From Halobacillus alkaliphilus (lineage in GTDB: Bacteria; Bacillota; Bacilli; Bacillales; Halobacillaceae): DNA of 64,000 nt. The stretch is from NCBI RefSeq assembly GCF_900113125.1, contig NZ_FOOG01000004.1, forward strand, positions 1 to 64,000, written 5' to 3'. Below the pieces are notes generated by a model. The model had not been told where the DNA came from. It was given only the letters and a program-made list of their open reading frames with translations, and did no database searches. Positions 24,534-32,859 of the stretch are shown in pieces. A program made the position numbers and the translations under genes. How positions within the stretch are numbered: position 1 is the first letter of the stretch; each line of letters begins with the position of its first letter.

Positions 24534-25160
24534 ATGGATCCGGAAAATCTACTCCATAAAGTCAGCAAGCACAGCCCGTCCATTCTTGGAAGTAAAAATT
24601 TCGTGAAATTCGCTATTCTGCTACCGCTTATTGAGAAAAACAATGAAACACACGTCCTGTTTGAAGTTCGTTCTCATAAAATGAGAAGACAGCCCGGTGA
24701 GATCTGTTTTCCCGGCGGCAGAATTGACCAGCAGGATCCCGACGCAAAAGCTGCAGCCCTCAGGGAAACAAGGGAAGAACTGGGCATACCTGAACGGGAT
24801 TTGCTGCACGTTCACCCCCTTGATTACATGGTTTCCCCGTTTGGGATGATTGTATATCCTTATGCAGGCTACATTAACCAGCCTTACAGCGCTGTTGACC
24901 CGAACCCAGATGAAGTCGGTGATGTATTTACGGTTCCCTTATCCTATTTAATGGAAACCGAACCCGAAATTCATCACGTTGGGTTTGAGGCAAAACCGAA
25001 GGAAAATTTCCCTTTTGAATTGATCGAGGGTGGCAAGGATTACAACTGGCAGACCCGCCAGTTTGAGGAGTACTTTTACAAGTATGAGGATAAAGTGATC
25101 TGGGGATTGACGGCTCGTATTCTCTCACACTTTATTGACATGGTTTCTTCTGAGAACTAA
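24534..25160 (+). CDS. Nudix hydrolase, CoA pyrophosphatase type
   Basis: 208 residues. The Nudix box FPGGRIDQQDPDAKAAALRE continues TREELGI, and just before it stands the CoA-pyrophosphatase signature VLFEVRSHKMRRQPGEIC, together defining the NudL/PCD1 class that cleaves CoA and its disulfide or oxidised forms to phosphopantetheine and 3',5'-ADP. GAGG precedes the ATG. Divergent from the macrodomain gene. Another CoA-disulfide gene in the window (4343) is consistent with active CoA-thiol maintenance, though not linked. Confidence 0.85.
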   Translation: MDPENLLHKVSKHSPSILGSKNFVKFAILLPLIEKNNETHVLFEVRSHKMRRQPGEICFPGGRIDQQDPDAKAAALRETREELGIPERDLLHVHPLDYMVSPFGMIVYPYAGYINQPYSAVDPNPDEVGDVFTVPLSYLMETEPEIHHVGFEAKPKENFPFELIEGGKDYNWQTRQFEEYFYKYEDKVIWGLTARILSHFIDMVSSEN

Positions 25161-25166
25161 ACAGAT

Positions 25167-25199
25167 AAGCAGCTTCCAAAAATGGAAGCTGCTTTTTTT
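25167..25199 (+). terminator. Terminator of the Nudix gene
   Basis: AAGCAGCTTCCA, AAAA loop, TGGAAGCTGCTT and T7, eight bases after the stop. Confidence 0.88.
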
Positions 25200-25225
25200 G
25201 GTAACCAAAAAATGAATGTGTACAA

Positions 25226-25387
25226 TTACCAAAGCTCGAGTCCGTCACTCGCTATCCGTGGAAGACCTTCACCGTAAACCAATACCTCGAAACCGAGTTT
25301 TATAGAATAGGATAGCATTCGTTTAATAAGACCTTCCTCATCTAAATAGAGTGTCTCTACTAATGGCAATTCGTTTTGATGAACCTC
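25226..25387 (-). pseudogene. Short open fragment, probable gene remnant
   Basis: Between a TAA at 25388 and a TAA at 25226 one minus-strand frame reads EVHQNELPLVETLYLDEEGL, then IKRMLSYSIKLGFEVLVYG, and ends GLELW. Amino-acid use looks protein-like, but the only start is a TTG with no clear ribosome site. It is most likely the end of a decayed gene. The rest of the 25161-25508 gap holds the Fur-controlled promoter described separately. Confidence 0.3.
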
Positions 25388-25428
25388 TTAGTATCAAACG
25401 GTAACAGAACCCCTTTCTAATTTAAGTG

Positions 25429-25465
25429 TTGATTTTTTAAACCTATACGTTGATAATGATTATCA
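25429..25465 (+). promoter_or_regulatory. Promoter with overlapping perfect Fur box
   Basis: -35 TTGATT at 25429-25434, a 17-bp spacer and -10 GATAAT at 25452-25457. The -10 is embedded in TGATAATGATTATCA (25451-25465), an exact 7-1-7 Fur box. Fur bound with iron would cover the -10, so the downstream gene should be expressed on iron starvation. Confidence 0.8.
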
Positions 25466-25514
25466 AAATCATTTATGGACTTTTGCTTCCTACTATAAAA
25501 AAGGAGATATGAAA

Positions 25515-27740
25515 ATGAAAAATTTACTTAAACCGGTGATGCTTATGGCGGCCGTTTTAATGGTCTATGATGTATGCAGCCATAAATCAGCCGCGGCAGA
25601 AGAACTGCCTGATCATTCCTATGTCGATTTTTCCAGTGATCGTTCGACATGGTTTTTCAGAACAGATGGAGGAAACCGTCAAGTCGCTTTTTTCGACTTT
25701 TTCTCCCCCCTGGATCCTACTGTGAAAGTAAAAGCGTACGATCCTTTAACGATGTATGAATTAGATCATGCCTATGAAATCCGCGAAGATGGTTCACTCA
25801 TGATCCAGCTTGAGGAGTTGAAAAAGTTGTACGATCCGTACTTTGATTATGAGGTTACGGATGACATGCTTCATATTCGTCACACGGTCTATGACAAGCT
25901 TGTGACAGATAGACACGGTCAACGGGCACCGACCATAGAATATACGAAAAAAGTATGGGATGTAACGTTTGATTTGACTGGAAACGGTGCAAAGGATGCG
26001 GGCGTGTATGATTATGAAGAGTACCTTCCTGTGGAGGGAGGAAGAAATAAACCAGAAATCAATCCTGTTGATTTGAATGCTGAAGAAAGCGAGGAGCAGC
26101 ACCCTTTTACTTTTTCTAAAGGAGGCGTGGAAGTAAAAGACGGGGACTATTACGTTCCGCTTGCAGAGATGATGGAAGTGATGGGGAAAGTGAGTTTCGA
26201 AGAAGAAGGGTATTTGGCCATTCAAGCAGAGGGCATGCCTGATGTCACGGAATCTGTGAATCGATCGGATCAAGAAGTAAAGATCGATGACCTCGTAGTT
26301 CCAAAACCGTCCAATACTTGGCACGGCGGAGCGTTAGAAGAAGTTGATCCTGATTATACATGGGCCGATTATATGGACGATGTCGCAGATGGAAAACGTC
26401 AGACAGGCTGGTTATGGAAGTCATTCTATATGCCTTCTGGGAACGATTTCAAGGATGAAAATGGTGAAAAAGTGAAGCTTGACGCTGATCGTATTGTTCC
26501 GTTCTCCTTATATGTGCCGCAGGATTACGATGCGGAAAAGACACGGCTCACGTATATGCTGCATGGAGGGACAGGTAATGAACATACTCCTACGTCCCGA
26601 CTGATCAAAAACGACATACCAGTGGAAACTTACGCCGAAGACTATAATTATATTTTACTATCTCCAAATGGATGGACACAGAACCCATTATGGAGGCAAG
26701 GTCAGGCTCTTCAGAGTTTTGAGAGATCCTTTGACTATACATTGAATCAATTTCCTGTCGATCCTGATCATTTATTTATCACAGGGAACTCGCTTGGAGG
26801 GAGAGGTACACTTGAGCTTGCGACGCGTTTCCCTGACCGTTTCCAGGCGATGGCTCCAACCGCACCTAAAATAACCGATCGAGCTCCGGGTGGGGGGACG
26901 ATGGTGAATATCGAAGGGAACGATTATGATTTACGTGCGGTCAAAGACTTGCCTGCTCTCGTCGTTCAAGGGACCGCAGATACGACGACTTCTTTTAAAG
27001 TGCAGATTGGAAACGGCGAAGCTCCAGGATCCATTGTTTCGTCCGTTATACCGAAGCTTGAGAATGCGACGTATGTCACTGTGGAACAAGGAGGGCATTC
27101 TTATTCCTATGCAGCTGTCCTTGAAATGATTTTTCAATTCTTCGAAGAACAAATTTCCGTCAATCAAGAAACAGAAGCCTTTGAGACTTTGAATCTTTAT
27201 AAAAACAGCGAACAAGCCCGAATTGATCAAGAAATCTATGATCTCGAAGTACCTACAGAAACCACCGATGAAACAACAATGGTCGCTGCAGGAGACTTAG
27301 AAGAGATGTATGGAACAGATTTAAAGGTGTATCCTGTTCACCTTTATGATAGCGATCCTGACCAACCCGCGGATTATTGGACGCTTCTTCATAACGGCCA
27401 ATCTTTGAACTTTACGGTTGGGGAGACTGCTTACCGCCTCAATATGGAACGATATCAAGAAGATGCTAAAGTGACGAGAAGCGGAGCGCCGAGTGATGAA
27501 GATAAACTGGAAACCGCTCCTCATTTCACGACAGCTCCCTATGAAAAGGACGGAGAAATCTATGTACCTGCAAAGGAAGTGCTTAGTGCTTTTGAACTTG
27601 AGGTCAGCGTAACCGAACAGAGCGTGTGGCAAAAGAACCGCACCGCTTTCCTCGCTTCAGGGTCTGGTTTGTTCCTTGCAATTCTTGGATTAGGCGGGTA
27701 CTTCGTGAGACGAAAGCGTAAAAGGCATGCCGAAGAATAA
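25515..27740 (+). CDS. Iron-regulated surface-anchored alpha/beta hydrolase (esterase)
   Basis: About 741 residues. A signal peptide (cleavage near KSAAA-EE) and two flanking regions of copper-amine-oxidase-N-like design (YVPLAEMMEVMGKVSFEEEG at about 215 and VPAKEVLSAFELEVS near 690) surround an esterase/PHB-depolymerase-like core: VPQDYD, LHGGTGNEH (oxyanion), nucleophile Ser in GNSLGGRGT (about 426), Asp in VVQGTADTTTS and His in GGHSYSY. The C-terminus is a membrane helix plus RRKRKRHAEE, a sortase-free anchor. The Fur box upstream points to iron uptake, perhaps siderophore ester hydrolysis; that is inference. ATGs at 25509 and 25515 are possible; the latter has better AAGGAG spacing. Confidence 0.75.
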   Translation: MKNLLKPVMLMAAVLMVYDVCSHKSAAAEELPDHSYVDFSSDRSTWFFRTDGGNRQVAFFDFFSPLDPTVKVKAYDPLTMYELDHAYEIREDGSLMIQLEELKKLYDPYFDYEVTDDMLHIRHTVYDKLVTDRHGQRAPTIEYTKKVWDVTFDLTGNGAKDAGVYDYEEYLPVEGGRNKPEINPVDLNAEESEEQHPFTFSKGGVEVKDGDYYVPLAEMMEVMGKVSFEEEGYLAIQAEGMPDVTESVNRSDQEVKIDDLVVPKPSNTWHGGALEEVDPDYTWADYMDDVADGKRQTGWLWKSFYMPSGNDFKDENGEKVKLDADRIVPFSLYVPQDYDAEKTRLTYMLHGGTGNEHTPTSRLIKNDIPVETYAEDYNYILLSPNGWTQNPLWRQGQALQSFERSFDYTLNQFPVDPDHLFITGNSLGGRGTLELATRFPDRFQAMAPTAPKITDRAPGGGTMVNIEGNDYDLRAVKDLPALVVQGTADTTTSFKVQIGNGEAPGSIVSSVIPKLENATYVTVEQGGHSYSYAAVLEMIFQFFEEQISVNQETEAFETLNLYKNSEQARIDQEIYDLEVPTETTDETTMVAAGDLEEMYGTDLKVYPVHLYDSDPDQPADYWTLLHNGQSLNFTVGETAYRLNMERYQEDAKVTRSGAPSDEDKLETAPHFTTAPYEKDGEIYVPAKEVLSAFELEVSVTEQSVWQKNRTAFLASGSGLFLAILGLGGYFVRRKRKRHAEE

Positions 27741-27856
27741 ACCGTCCAACGAAGTCAGGAGTAGAAGCACTTAGAAAAAAATGAGTTGGAACAAAACCTT
27801 TACACAGAAAAAGCATAAGATAGATGGACCTTTAATTACCGGGAGGACCATCAATT

Positions 27857-28762
27857 ATGGATTACTATCCGTACCATCCCTACCACCAGGCCCTTATGCG
27901 TTCGCAAAAAAAATTCATGCAGGATCTTGAAAAAGCGATTAACGGTGAATACAGCGCGATTTCCTGCTACAAGAAGCTGGCGCAGCTCGCACCGGACAAA
28001 CAGATTAAAAATCGACTAAATGAAATACGGAACGATGAACAAAGGCATTATGAAGAATTTCGCAGACTGTACACCCAATTAACGGGAGGCGGCCAGCCTA
28101 CTCCACAAATGACAGAGCAATGCCCCGCTTCCTATGAAAAAGGCATAGTCTTTGCCTTCAAGGATGAACAGAAGACAGTTGATTTTTATCTGGATATAGC
28201 AAACCAGGCTCAGGATCCCTCTGTAAAAGAAATATTCCGCCGTGCAGCTGCTGATGAACAGAACCACGCGGTGTGGTTTTTATCCTTTCAGATGAAGAGC
28301 CCTGGACCATCAGAAGATGAGAGACAGAATACCGAGGAATACGGAGCTCAGGGAGCCATGAACGCTGCCACTTTAACGGTTCCTGATATGCTTATCTATG
28401 CTATTCAGGATGAACATTTAGCTCAGGCAAGGTATGAAGACGTTTTAAACACGTTCGGATATGTACGTACATTTGCACGGATCAAAGAAGCAGAACTTCG
28501 TCACATCAATGCTTTAAACACACTTTTCGCACGTTATCAGGTGCCATTACCTGAAGACACCTCCCAGCTCTTCATAGTAACTCCTGAAAATATCAAAAGG
28601 GCCTACGGAGCTGGCGTTCGAGGGGAAATTGACAATATAGCGATGTATAATAAATTTTTAACTTATGCACTTCCCGCTGATATACGAGTGGTGTTTACGC
28701 AGCTGAGAGATGCATCGGTGAATCATTTGGCTGCATTTGAAAGAGGACTTGAGCGAGAATAA
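27857..28762 (+). CDS. Tandem ferritin-like protein (rubrerythrin-like plus DUF2202-like)
   Basis: 301 residues with two ferritin-like four-helix units. The first (about 18-150) carries EYSAISCYKKL, EQRHYEEFRRLY, KDEQKTVDFYLDIA and DEQNHAVWF, the E...E-x-x-H pairs of rubrerythrin-type di-iron proteins. The second (about 170-300) carries QDEHLAQARYEDVLNTFG and KEAELRHINALNTLFARY, as in DUF2202 proteins. The tyrosine-rich start MDYYPYHPYHQ resembles spore-coat or surface proteins. GGGAGG precedes the ATG. It follows the iron-regulated esterase but has no Fur box of its own that can be seen. Metal storage or peroxide defence is plausible. Confidence 0.72.
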   Translation: MDYYPYHPYHQALMRSQKKFMQDLEKAINGEYSAISCYKKLAQLAPDKQIKNRLNEIRNDEQRHYEEFRRLYTQLTGGGQPTPQMTEQCPASYEKGIVFAFKDEQKTVDFYLDIANQAQDPSVKEIFRRAAADEQNHAVWFLSFQMKSPGPSEDERQNTEEYGAQGAMNAATLTVPDMLIYAIQDEHLAQARYEDVLNTFGYVRTFARIKEAELRHINALNTLFARYQVPLPEDTSQLFIVTPENIKRAYGAGVRGEIDNIAMYNKFLTYALPADIRVVFTQLRDASVNHLAAFERGLERE

Positions 28763-28789
28763 GCAGCGATACCTGCCGCTTACTGAACC

Positions 28790-28901
28790 CACCCCTAAAG
28801 ACACGACCAGCATAAGCCGACCATCAAAAGGATGATGGTTTTGCAATCCGTTGATAATCGGCTTATGTCTCGAGTGTCTGGGTGATGGAACAAGACGAGT
28901 T
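28790..28901 (+). repeat. 112-nt structured repeat, copy 2
   Basis: Stand-alone copy of the sequence at 9076-9187 with about seven differences. Arms CACCC/GGGTG, AGACAC/GTGTCT, CATAAGCCGA/TCGGCTTATG and inner ACCATC/GATGGT are all complementary. Here it is not inside the 18-bp inverted-end element, so the 112-nt unit moves or is maintained independently. It lies between two convergent genes. Confidence 0.7.
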
Positions 28902-28974
28902 GACTCCGCAGCCAGCCCCTTCTCTTGCTTAACAATGGGACCAGAAGATATCCCGGCGGGGGCGTGTGGGCTCC

Positions 28975-29691
28975 TTACGATGTACGCTTCCGCTTACGAA
29001 CCACAAAGAATATTACTACACCTAACAGAAGAACCCCAACTGCTGTCAGAATAATATTTCGAACTGCTGTCAGAATAATATTTCGAACGTTTGGAACCGC
29101 AGCTTCCACCATGAGTTCTGTGGTTCCAGCAGTTTGGATATTCCACGTTAATACATTGCCATTGACTTCATCGGCATTGTGATCCTTAGGCGAAATAGGC
29201 AAATCCAAGGTAAAGGTAAGATCCAGCTGATTCGAGACGAGCTGCTGCATCCCGCCTAGTAACCCTGAATTTTCAAGATCCAATTCCCCTTCTACACGGT
29301 ACGTTTTCGTAAAAAATCCATCCTCCATCGACACATCTAGCGGTACATTACTTACGGCACTTCCTGATCCCGTCTCACTAACCGCTCCCATCGAAGGAAT
29401 CACCTGCATATCCTGAACATCTTCAAAAGACCGCGCGGCTCTGAAGCCCCTGTATCCGTCTTCCGTGTAGGATTCAACGGTATAACCCTGAGCTTCCAAT
29501 TCATCATTCACGGAGTTCAGCATAGTCTCTGCACGCTGACCGAACCGGTCGTAGGCCTCCTCCTCAATTCCTAGTGTAATCGTGCTTTCCCCGCTGCCAT
29601 CTTTATTAATTTTCACGGCTACATCTCCCTGTACGCAGGCAGTTAATAGAACAAGCAGGACGGCTGTTATAAGTATCCAGGCTTTTTTCAC
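28975..29691 (-). CDS. DUF3153/LppM-like lipoprotein with C-terminal membrane anchor
   Basis: About 238 residues: a lipoprotein signal ending LLTACVQ, then a beta-rich domain opening VAVKINKDGSGESTITLGI, the DUF3153 pattern, GYRGFRAARSFEDV, and a C-terminal helix with a VRKRKRTS tail. GGGGGAG lies six bases before a GTG at 29691, giving MKKAWILITAVLL as a normal signal start; upstream ATG and TTG codons are too close to it. Just before the helix VRNIILTA is repeated twice because of a 24-bp tandem duplication at 29038-29085. Function unknown. Confidence 0.72.
   Translation of the reverse strand: MKKAWILITAVLLVLLTACVQGDVAVKINKDGSGESTITLGIEEEAYDRFGQRAETMLNSVNDELEAQGYTVESYTEDGYRGFRAARSFEDVQDMQVIPSMGAVSETGSGSAVSNVPLDVSMEDGFFTKTYRVEGELDLENSGLLGGMQQLVSNQLDLTFTLDLPISPKDHNADEVNGNVLTWNIQTAGTTELMVEAAVPNVRNIILTAVRNIILTAVGVLLLGVVIFFVVRKRKRTS
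29038..29085. repeat. Perfect 24-bp tandem duplication inside the DUF3153 gene
   Basis: Two identical 24-bp copies (29038-29061 and 29062-29085) lengthen the protein by eight residues in frame. Perfect identity indicates a recent slippage event or a phase-variable tract. Confidence 0.9.
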
Positions 29692-29751
29692 GGTCATCTC
29701 CCCCAAAAATGGTATCTGTTTTTATTATACTCTATGAGAACTGGAGATAAA

Positions 29752-29800
29752 AAAAAGACCTGATGCTTGTCGATCAATCCAAGCGTAAGGTCTTTTTTTA
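29752..29800 (-). terminator. Terminator of the DASS transporter gene
   Basis: AAAAAAGACCTGATGCTTG and CCAAGCGTAAGGTCTTTTTT form an interrupted stem with T runs on both strands, about 50 bases past the transporter stop on the minus strand. Confidence 0.7.
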
Positions 29801-29847
29801 GACGGTGTTCAATAAAATACTTTAACAAATGCGCATTTAATACATTT

Positions 29848-31482
29848 TTAGTTCAACAATCCCCCAAATATGATGGGCACAAAGAAGTAAACAATGATGA
29901 CTGAAAAAACGATACTGCACAGATTTAACCAAACGCCAGTCAAAGCCATTTTACTCATTTTTATATAGCCTGTGGCAAATACAATAGCATTCGGAGGAGC
30001 TGCCACTGGGAACATAAATGCAAATGTTGCCCCCATACAAGCGGCCACCATTAAGATAATCGGGTCAGTTCCTAAGGCAGCAGCACCTGCCGCAACAATT
30101 GGATAGACCATAGTGGAGGTAGCTGTATTCGAAGTAAATTCTGTTAATAAGGTGATTACAGCTATGATTAGTCCAACCATGATAAAAAATGGAATGTCAC
30201 TGAAATTAACGAGCTGGTTACCAATCCACTTATCAAGTCCGGAACTTACGATACCCGCAGCGAGAGCTAGTCCACCTCCAAACAACCACAATATCCCCCA
30301 GGGAAGTTTTAACACTGTATCCCAGTCCAGGATGCTGCCTTCTTTATTTCTAGAAGGGATAATAAACAAAACAAATGCTCCAAATAAAGCAATAATTGTA
30401 TCGTCAATTCCTGGAATGAATTTTTCAAGCAGCACACTTCTGGTAATCCAAGCTAAGGCGGTCATGGAGAATACAGATAACACAACTTTTTCTTCGTAAC
30501 TCATTTTTCCGAGCTCTTTTAGTTCTTGCTTAATTATTTTACGCCCTCCCGGAATATTTTTCACATCCATTGGATAGGCGATTTTGACTAAGTAAAACCA
30601 TACGATCGGTATAAGGAGGACAACCATAGGAATCCCGAATAACATCCATCTTGCAAAAGAAATCTCAATACCATATAAATTATTTACGGTTGCAGCTAAG
30701 ATGGTATTTGCCGGAGCTCCGATTAACGTACCAAACCCTCCAATAGTCGCTGAGTAAGCTGTCCCCAGCATAATGGCCGTACCAAACGGAAAATTCCCTG
30801 GAGATACATCCACTTCTGAACTTTTCTTTAATGAATCTGCTACATGCTTCGTTACGGCTAAGCTAATAGGAACCATCATCATGGTGCTGGCGGTATTAGA
30901 AATCCACATCGATAAAAACCCGGTAGCCACCATAAACCCTAAGATAATCATATTTGGACTACTTCCAATAAAAGCAATTATGGCTAAGGCAATTCGCCTG
31001 TGAAGATTCCATTTCTCCATTGTAAGAGCAATCATAAAACTACCGGCAAACAGAAATATTAAAGGATCTCCATAAGATGTTGATACTTCACCCGTTTCCA
31101 TAACCCCGGTAATTGGAAACAAAAGCAATGGAAGCAATGAGGTTATCGGTATAGGCAGAGCTTCGGTCACCCACCAAGTGGCAATCCAGCTTATAAGACC
31201 GAGCATTTGTACAGCCTCTTCACTCATTCCCTCTGGATGAACTAGCAAAATAATAGACAAATATAGTAAAGGACCCAGAAACAAACCTAATTTTTGAGAT
31301 GTTGAATAATTTCCTGGTTTAGGGGGTTTAGCTTCTGCTTCATCTTGAGAAGAATTGATGTCTTCTCTTACAGTCGCACTGGATGAAGCTTTAGAAAATA
31401 AAAAAGATGTAGTTTTCCTTATATCACGTCTCAGCCTATAATCCCAACGCCACATTTGTTCCCATACTAATTGAAAATACAT
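29848..31482 (-). CDS. DASS-family sodium-coupled dicarboxylate transporter
   Basis: 544 residues: a polar basic N-terminus of about 60 residues, then 11-12 helices with the SLC13/DASS signatures WWVTEALPIPITSLLPLLLFP, FLFAGSFMIALTMEKW, the SNTAS motifs in WISNTASTMMMVPI and EFTSNTATSTMVYP, and a closing FMFPVAAPPNAIVFATGYI. These Ser-Asn-Thr loops bind sodium and the carboxylates of the substrate. It is divergent from the dehydrogenase-glycerate kinase genes with shared operators, so it is probably the uptake system for tartrate, malate or a related diacid. Its start is weakly supported (GGAGG is distant). Confidence 0.85.
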   Translation of the reverse strand: MYFQLVWEQMWRWDYRLRRDIRKTTSFLFSKASSSATVREDINSSQDEAEAKPPKPGNYSTSQKLGLFLGPLLYLSIILLVHPEGMSEEAVQMLGLISWIATWWVTEALPIPITSLLPLLLFPITGVMETGEVSTSYGDPLIFLFAGSFMIALTMEKWNLHRRIALAIIAFIGSSPNMIILGFMVATGFLSMWISNTASTMMMVPISLAVTKHVADSLKKSSEVDVSPGNFPFGTAIMLGTAYSATIGGFGTLIGAPANTILAATVNNLYGIEISFARWMLFGIPMVVLLIPIVWFYLVKIAYPMDVKNIPGGRKIIKQELKELGKMSYEEKVVLSVFSMTALAWITRSVLLEKFIPGIDDTIIALFGAFVLFIIPSRNKEGSILDWDTVLKLPWGILWLFGGGLALAAGIVSSGLDKWIGNQLVNFSDIPFFIMVGLIIAVITLLTEFTSNTATSTMVYPIVAAGAAALGTDPIILMVAACMGATFAFMFPVAAPPNAIVFATGYIKMSKMALTGVWLNLCSIVFSVIIVYFFVPIIFGGLLN

Positions 31483-31508
31483 TTGTTTAATCCATCCTTC
31501 CTCCGTTT

Positions 31509-31522
31509 TGATAACGCTTTCA
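31509..31522. promoter_or_regulatory. cre (CcpA) site in the tartrate cluster
   Basis: On the minus strand TGAAAGCGTTATCA fits the consensus TGWAANCGNTNWCA at every position. It lies 27 bp upstream of the transporter start, where CcpA would block it when preferred sugars are present. Confidence 0.65.
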
Positions 31523-31536
31523 TGATTGAATAATAC

Positions 31537-31551
31537 TTTACGTATACATTA
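31537..31551. promoter_or_regulatory. GntR operator copy 1
   Basis: TTTACGTATACATTA, with the palindromic GTATAC core typical of FadR-subfamily GntR regulators. An identical 15-mer is found 73 bp away, nearer the dehydrogenase gene. Confidence 0.65.
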
Positions 31552-31609
31552 AAGTCAAATTATTTCTAAAAATTATAAATATAATAAGAAAACAAATAAT
31601 TTATTGACT

Positions 31610-31624
31610 TTTACGTATACATTA
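31610..31624. promoter_or_regulatory. GntR operator copy 2
   Basis: Second identical TTTACGTATACATTA. With copy 1 it brackets the A/T-rich divergent promoter region, so one regulator can control both transcripts. The gntR gene lies in the same cluster. Confidence 0.65.
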
Positions 31625-31676
31625 CTTAATATTTTAAATAGTTAATCAAATCAAAATATATTAGGAGGAATTATGT

Positions 31677-32771
31677 ATGGATGTTAAAAACCATTTTAGA
31701 CTAGCCGTAATACCAGGGGATGGAATTGGTGAAGAAGTTATAAATGAAGGACTACGCGTCATAGATCATCTTTCAAAAACATCTAATAAATTCACTTTTG
31801 AAAGCGATTACTTTCCTTGGGGCTGTGAATATTATTTAGAGAATGGAAAAATGATGGCCGAAGATGGATTAGAACAAATTAAGAATCACGATGCTATCTA
31901 CTTTGGGGCTGTTGGATACCCTTCTGTCCCCGATCATATTAGCCTATGGGGACTGAGACTTGCTATTTGCCAAGGGTTTGACCAATGGGCGAACATTAGA
32001 CCCGTTGAATTTTTGCCGGGCATAGAAGGAAAGCTCAACCATCCAAATAAAGAAGAATTAAACTGGGTGTTAGTAAGAGAAAATACGGAAGGGGAATATT
32101 CAGGTGTTGGAGGACGAAATTTCACCGGTAGAGGGCCAGGTAAAGAAGTCGCCGTTCAATCCTCCATATTTACAGAAGAAGGCTGCGAAAGAGTCATTAG
32201 GCACGCTTTTGAATTAGCCCTGACAAGAAAAAGGAAAAAAGTAACCAGTGTTACGAAAAGTAACGCTCAACAACACGGCATGGTCTTATGGGACGAAGTG
32301 TTTGAAAGAGTAAGTAAAGACTATCCTAAAGTAGAAACTGATAAATGGCTTGTCGATGCTATGGCGGCACGATTTGTGCTGCACCCCGAGGAATTAGAAG
32401 TAGTAGTAGCATCTAACCTTCATGCGGATATATTATCTGACCTAGGAAGCGCTCTAGCAGGTAGTCTTGGCATAGCTCCAAGCGCAAACCTTCACCTTGA
32501 TGGACGATTCCCGAGTATGTTTGAATCCGTTCATGGTTCGGCTCCTGATATAGCTGGAAAAGGAATAGCCAATCCAATAGGAACCATTGGAAGTGCTGCT
32601 TTAATGTTAGAACATTTGGGACACACCGAAGAAGCCCAGCTCATTAATGATGCCATACGCTCTACCACCAAAAGCGGAATATTGACAGCTGATGTTGGAG
32701 GCAGTAGTACAACTAAAGAAGTAACCGATTCAATAATATCCCATATCTCGAAAAGGTACGCGAAGGTCTAA
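31677..32771 (+). CDS. Tartrate dehydrogenase / D-malate dehydrogenase (decarboxylating)
   Basis: 364-residue beta-decarboxylating dehydrogenase of the isopropylmalate/isocitrate fold. IPGDGIGEEV, GAVGYPSVPDHISLWGLRL, the RENTEGEYSGVGGR substrate loop, TKSNAQ, DILSDLGSALAGSLGIAPS and FESVHGSAPDIAGKGIANP are all present. The HISLWGLRL segment, which replaces the hydrophobic isopropylmalate pocket, is the mark of TtuC/DmlA enzymes acting on tartrate and D-malate with NAD. meso-Tartrate gives D-glycerate, and the glycerate kinase two genes on fits that route; D-malate to pyruvate is the alternative. AGGAGG precedes the start. Confidence 0.88.
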   Translation: MDVKNHFRLAVIPGDGIGEEVINEGLRVIDHLSKTSNKFTFESDYFPWGCEYYLENGKMMAEDGLEQIKNHDAIYFGAVGYPSVPDHISLWGLRLAICQGFDQWANIRPVEFLPGIEGKLNHPNKEELNWVLVRENTEGEYSGVGGRNFTGRGPGKEVAVQSSIFTEEGCERVIRHAFELALTRKRKKVTSVTKSNAQQHGMVLWDEVFERVSKDYPKVETDKWLVDAMAARFVLHPEELEVVVASNLHADILSDLGSALAGSLGIAPSANLHLDGRFPSMFESVHGSAPDIAGKGIANPIGTIGSAALMLEHLGHTEEAQLINDAIRSTTKSGILTADVGGSSTTKEVTDSIISHISKRYAKV

Positions 32772-32782
32772 TCCTATTCAAA

Positions 32783-32813
32783 ATAAAAGAGGGGCCTCCC
32801 TCTTTTATTTTTT
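32783..32813 (+). terminator. Terminator after the dehydrogenase gene
   Basis: ATAAAAGAGGG, four-base loop, CCCTCTTTTAT and T6. It separates the dehydrogenase from gntR, which must have its own promoter or depend on readthrough. Confidence 0.8.
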
Positions 32814-32859
32814 CCTATTGTTATAATAGTTAGAAAGACAAAAGGTGAAGTGGTGAACT

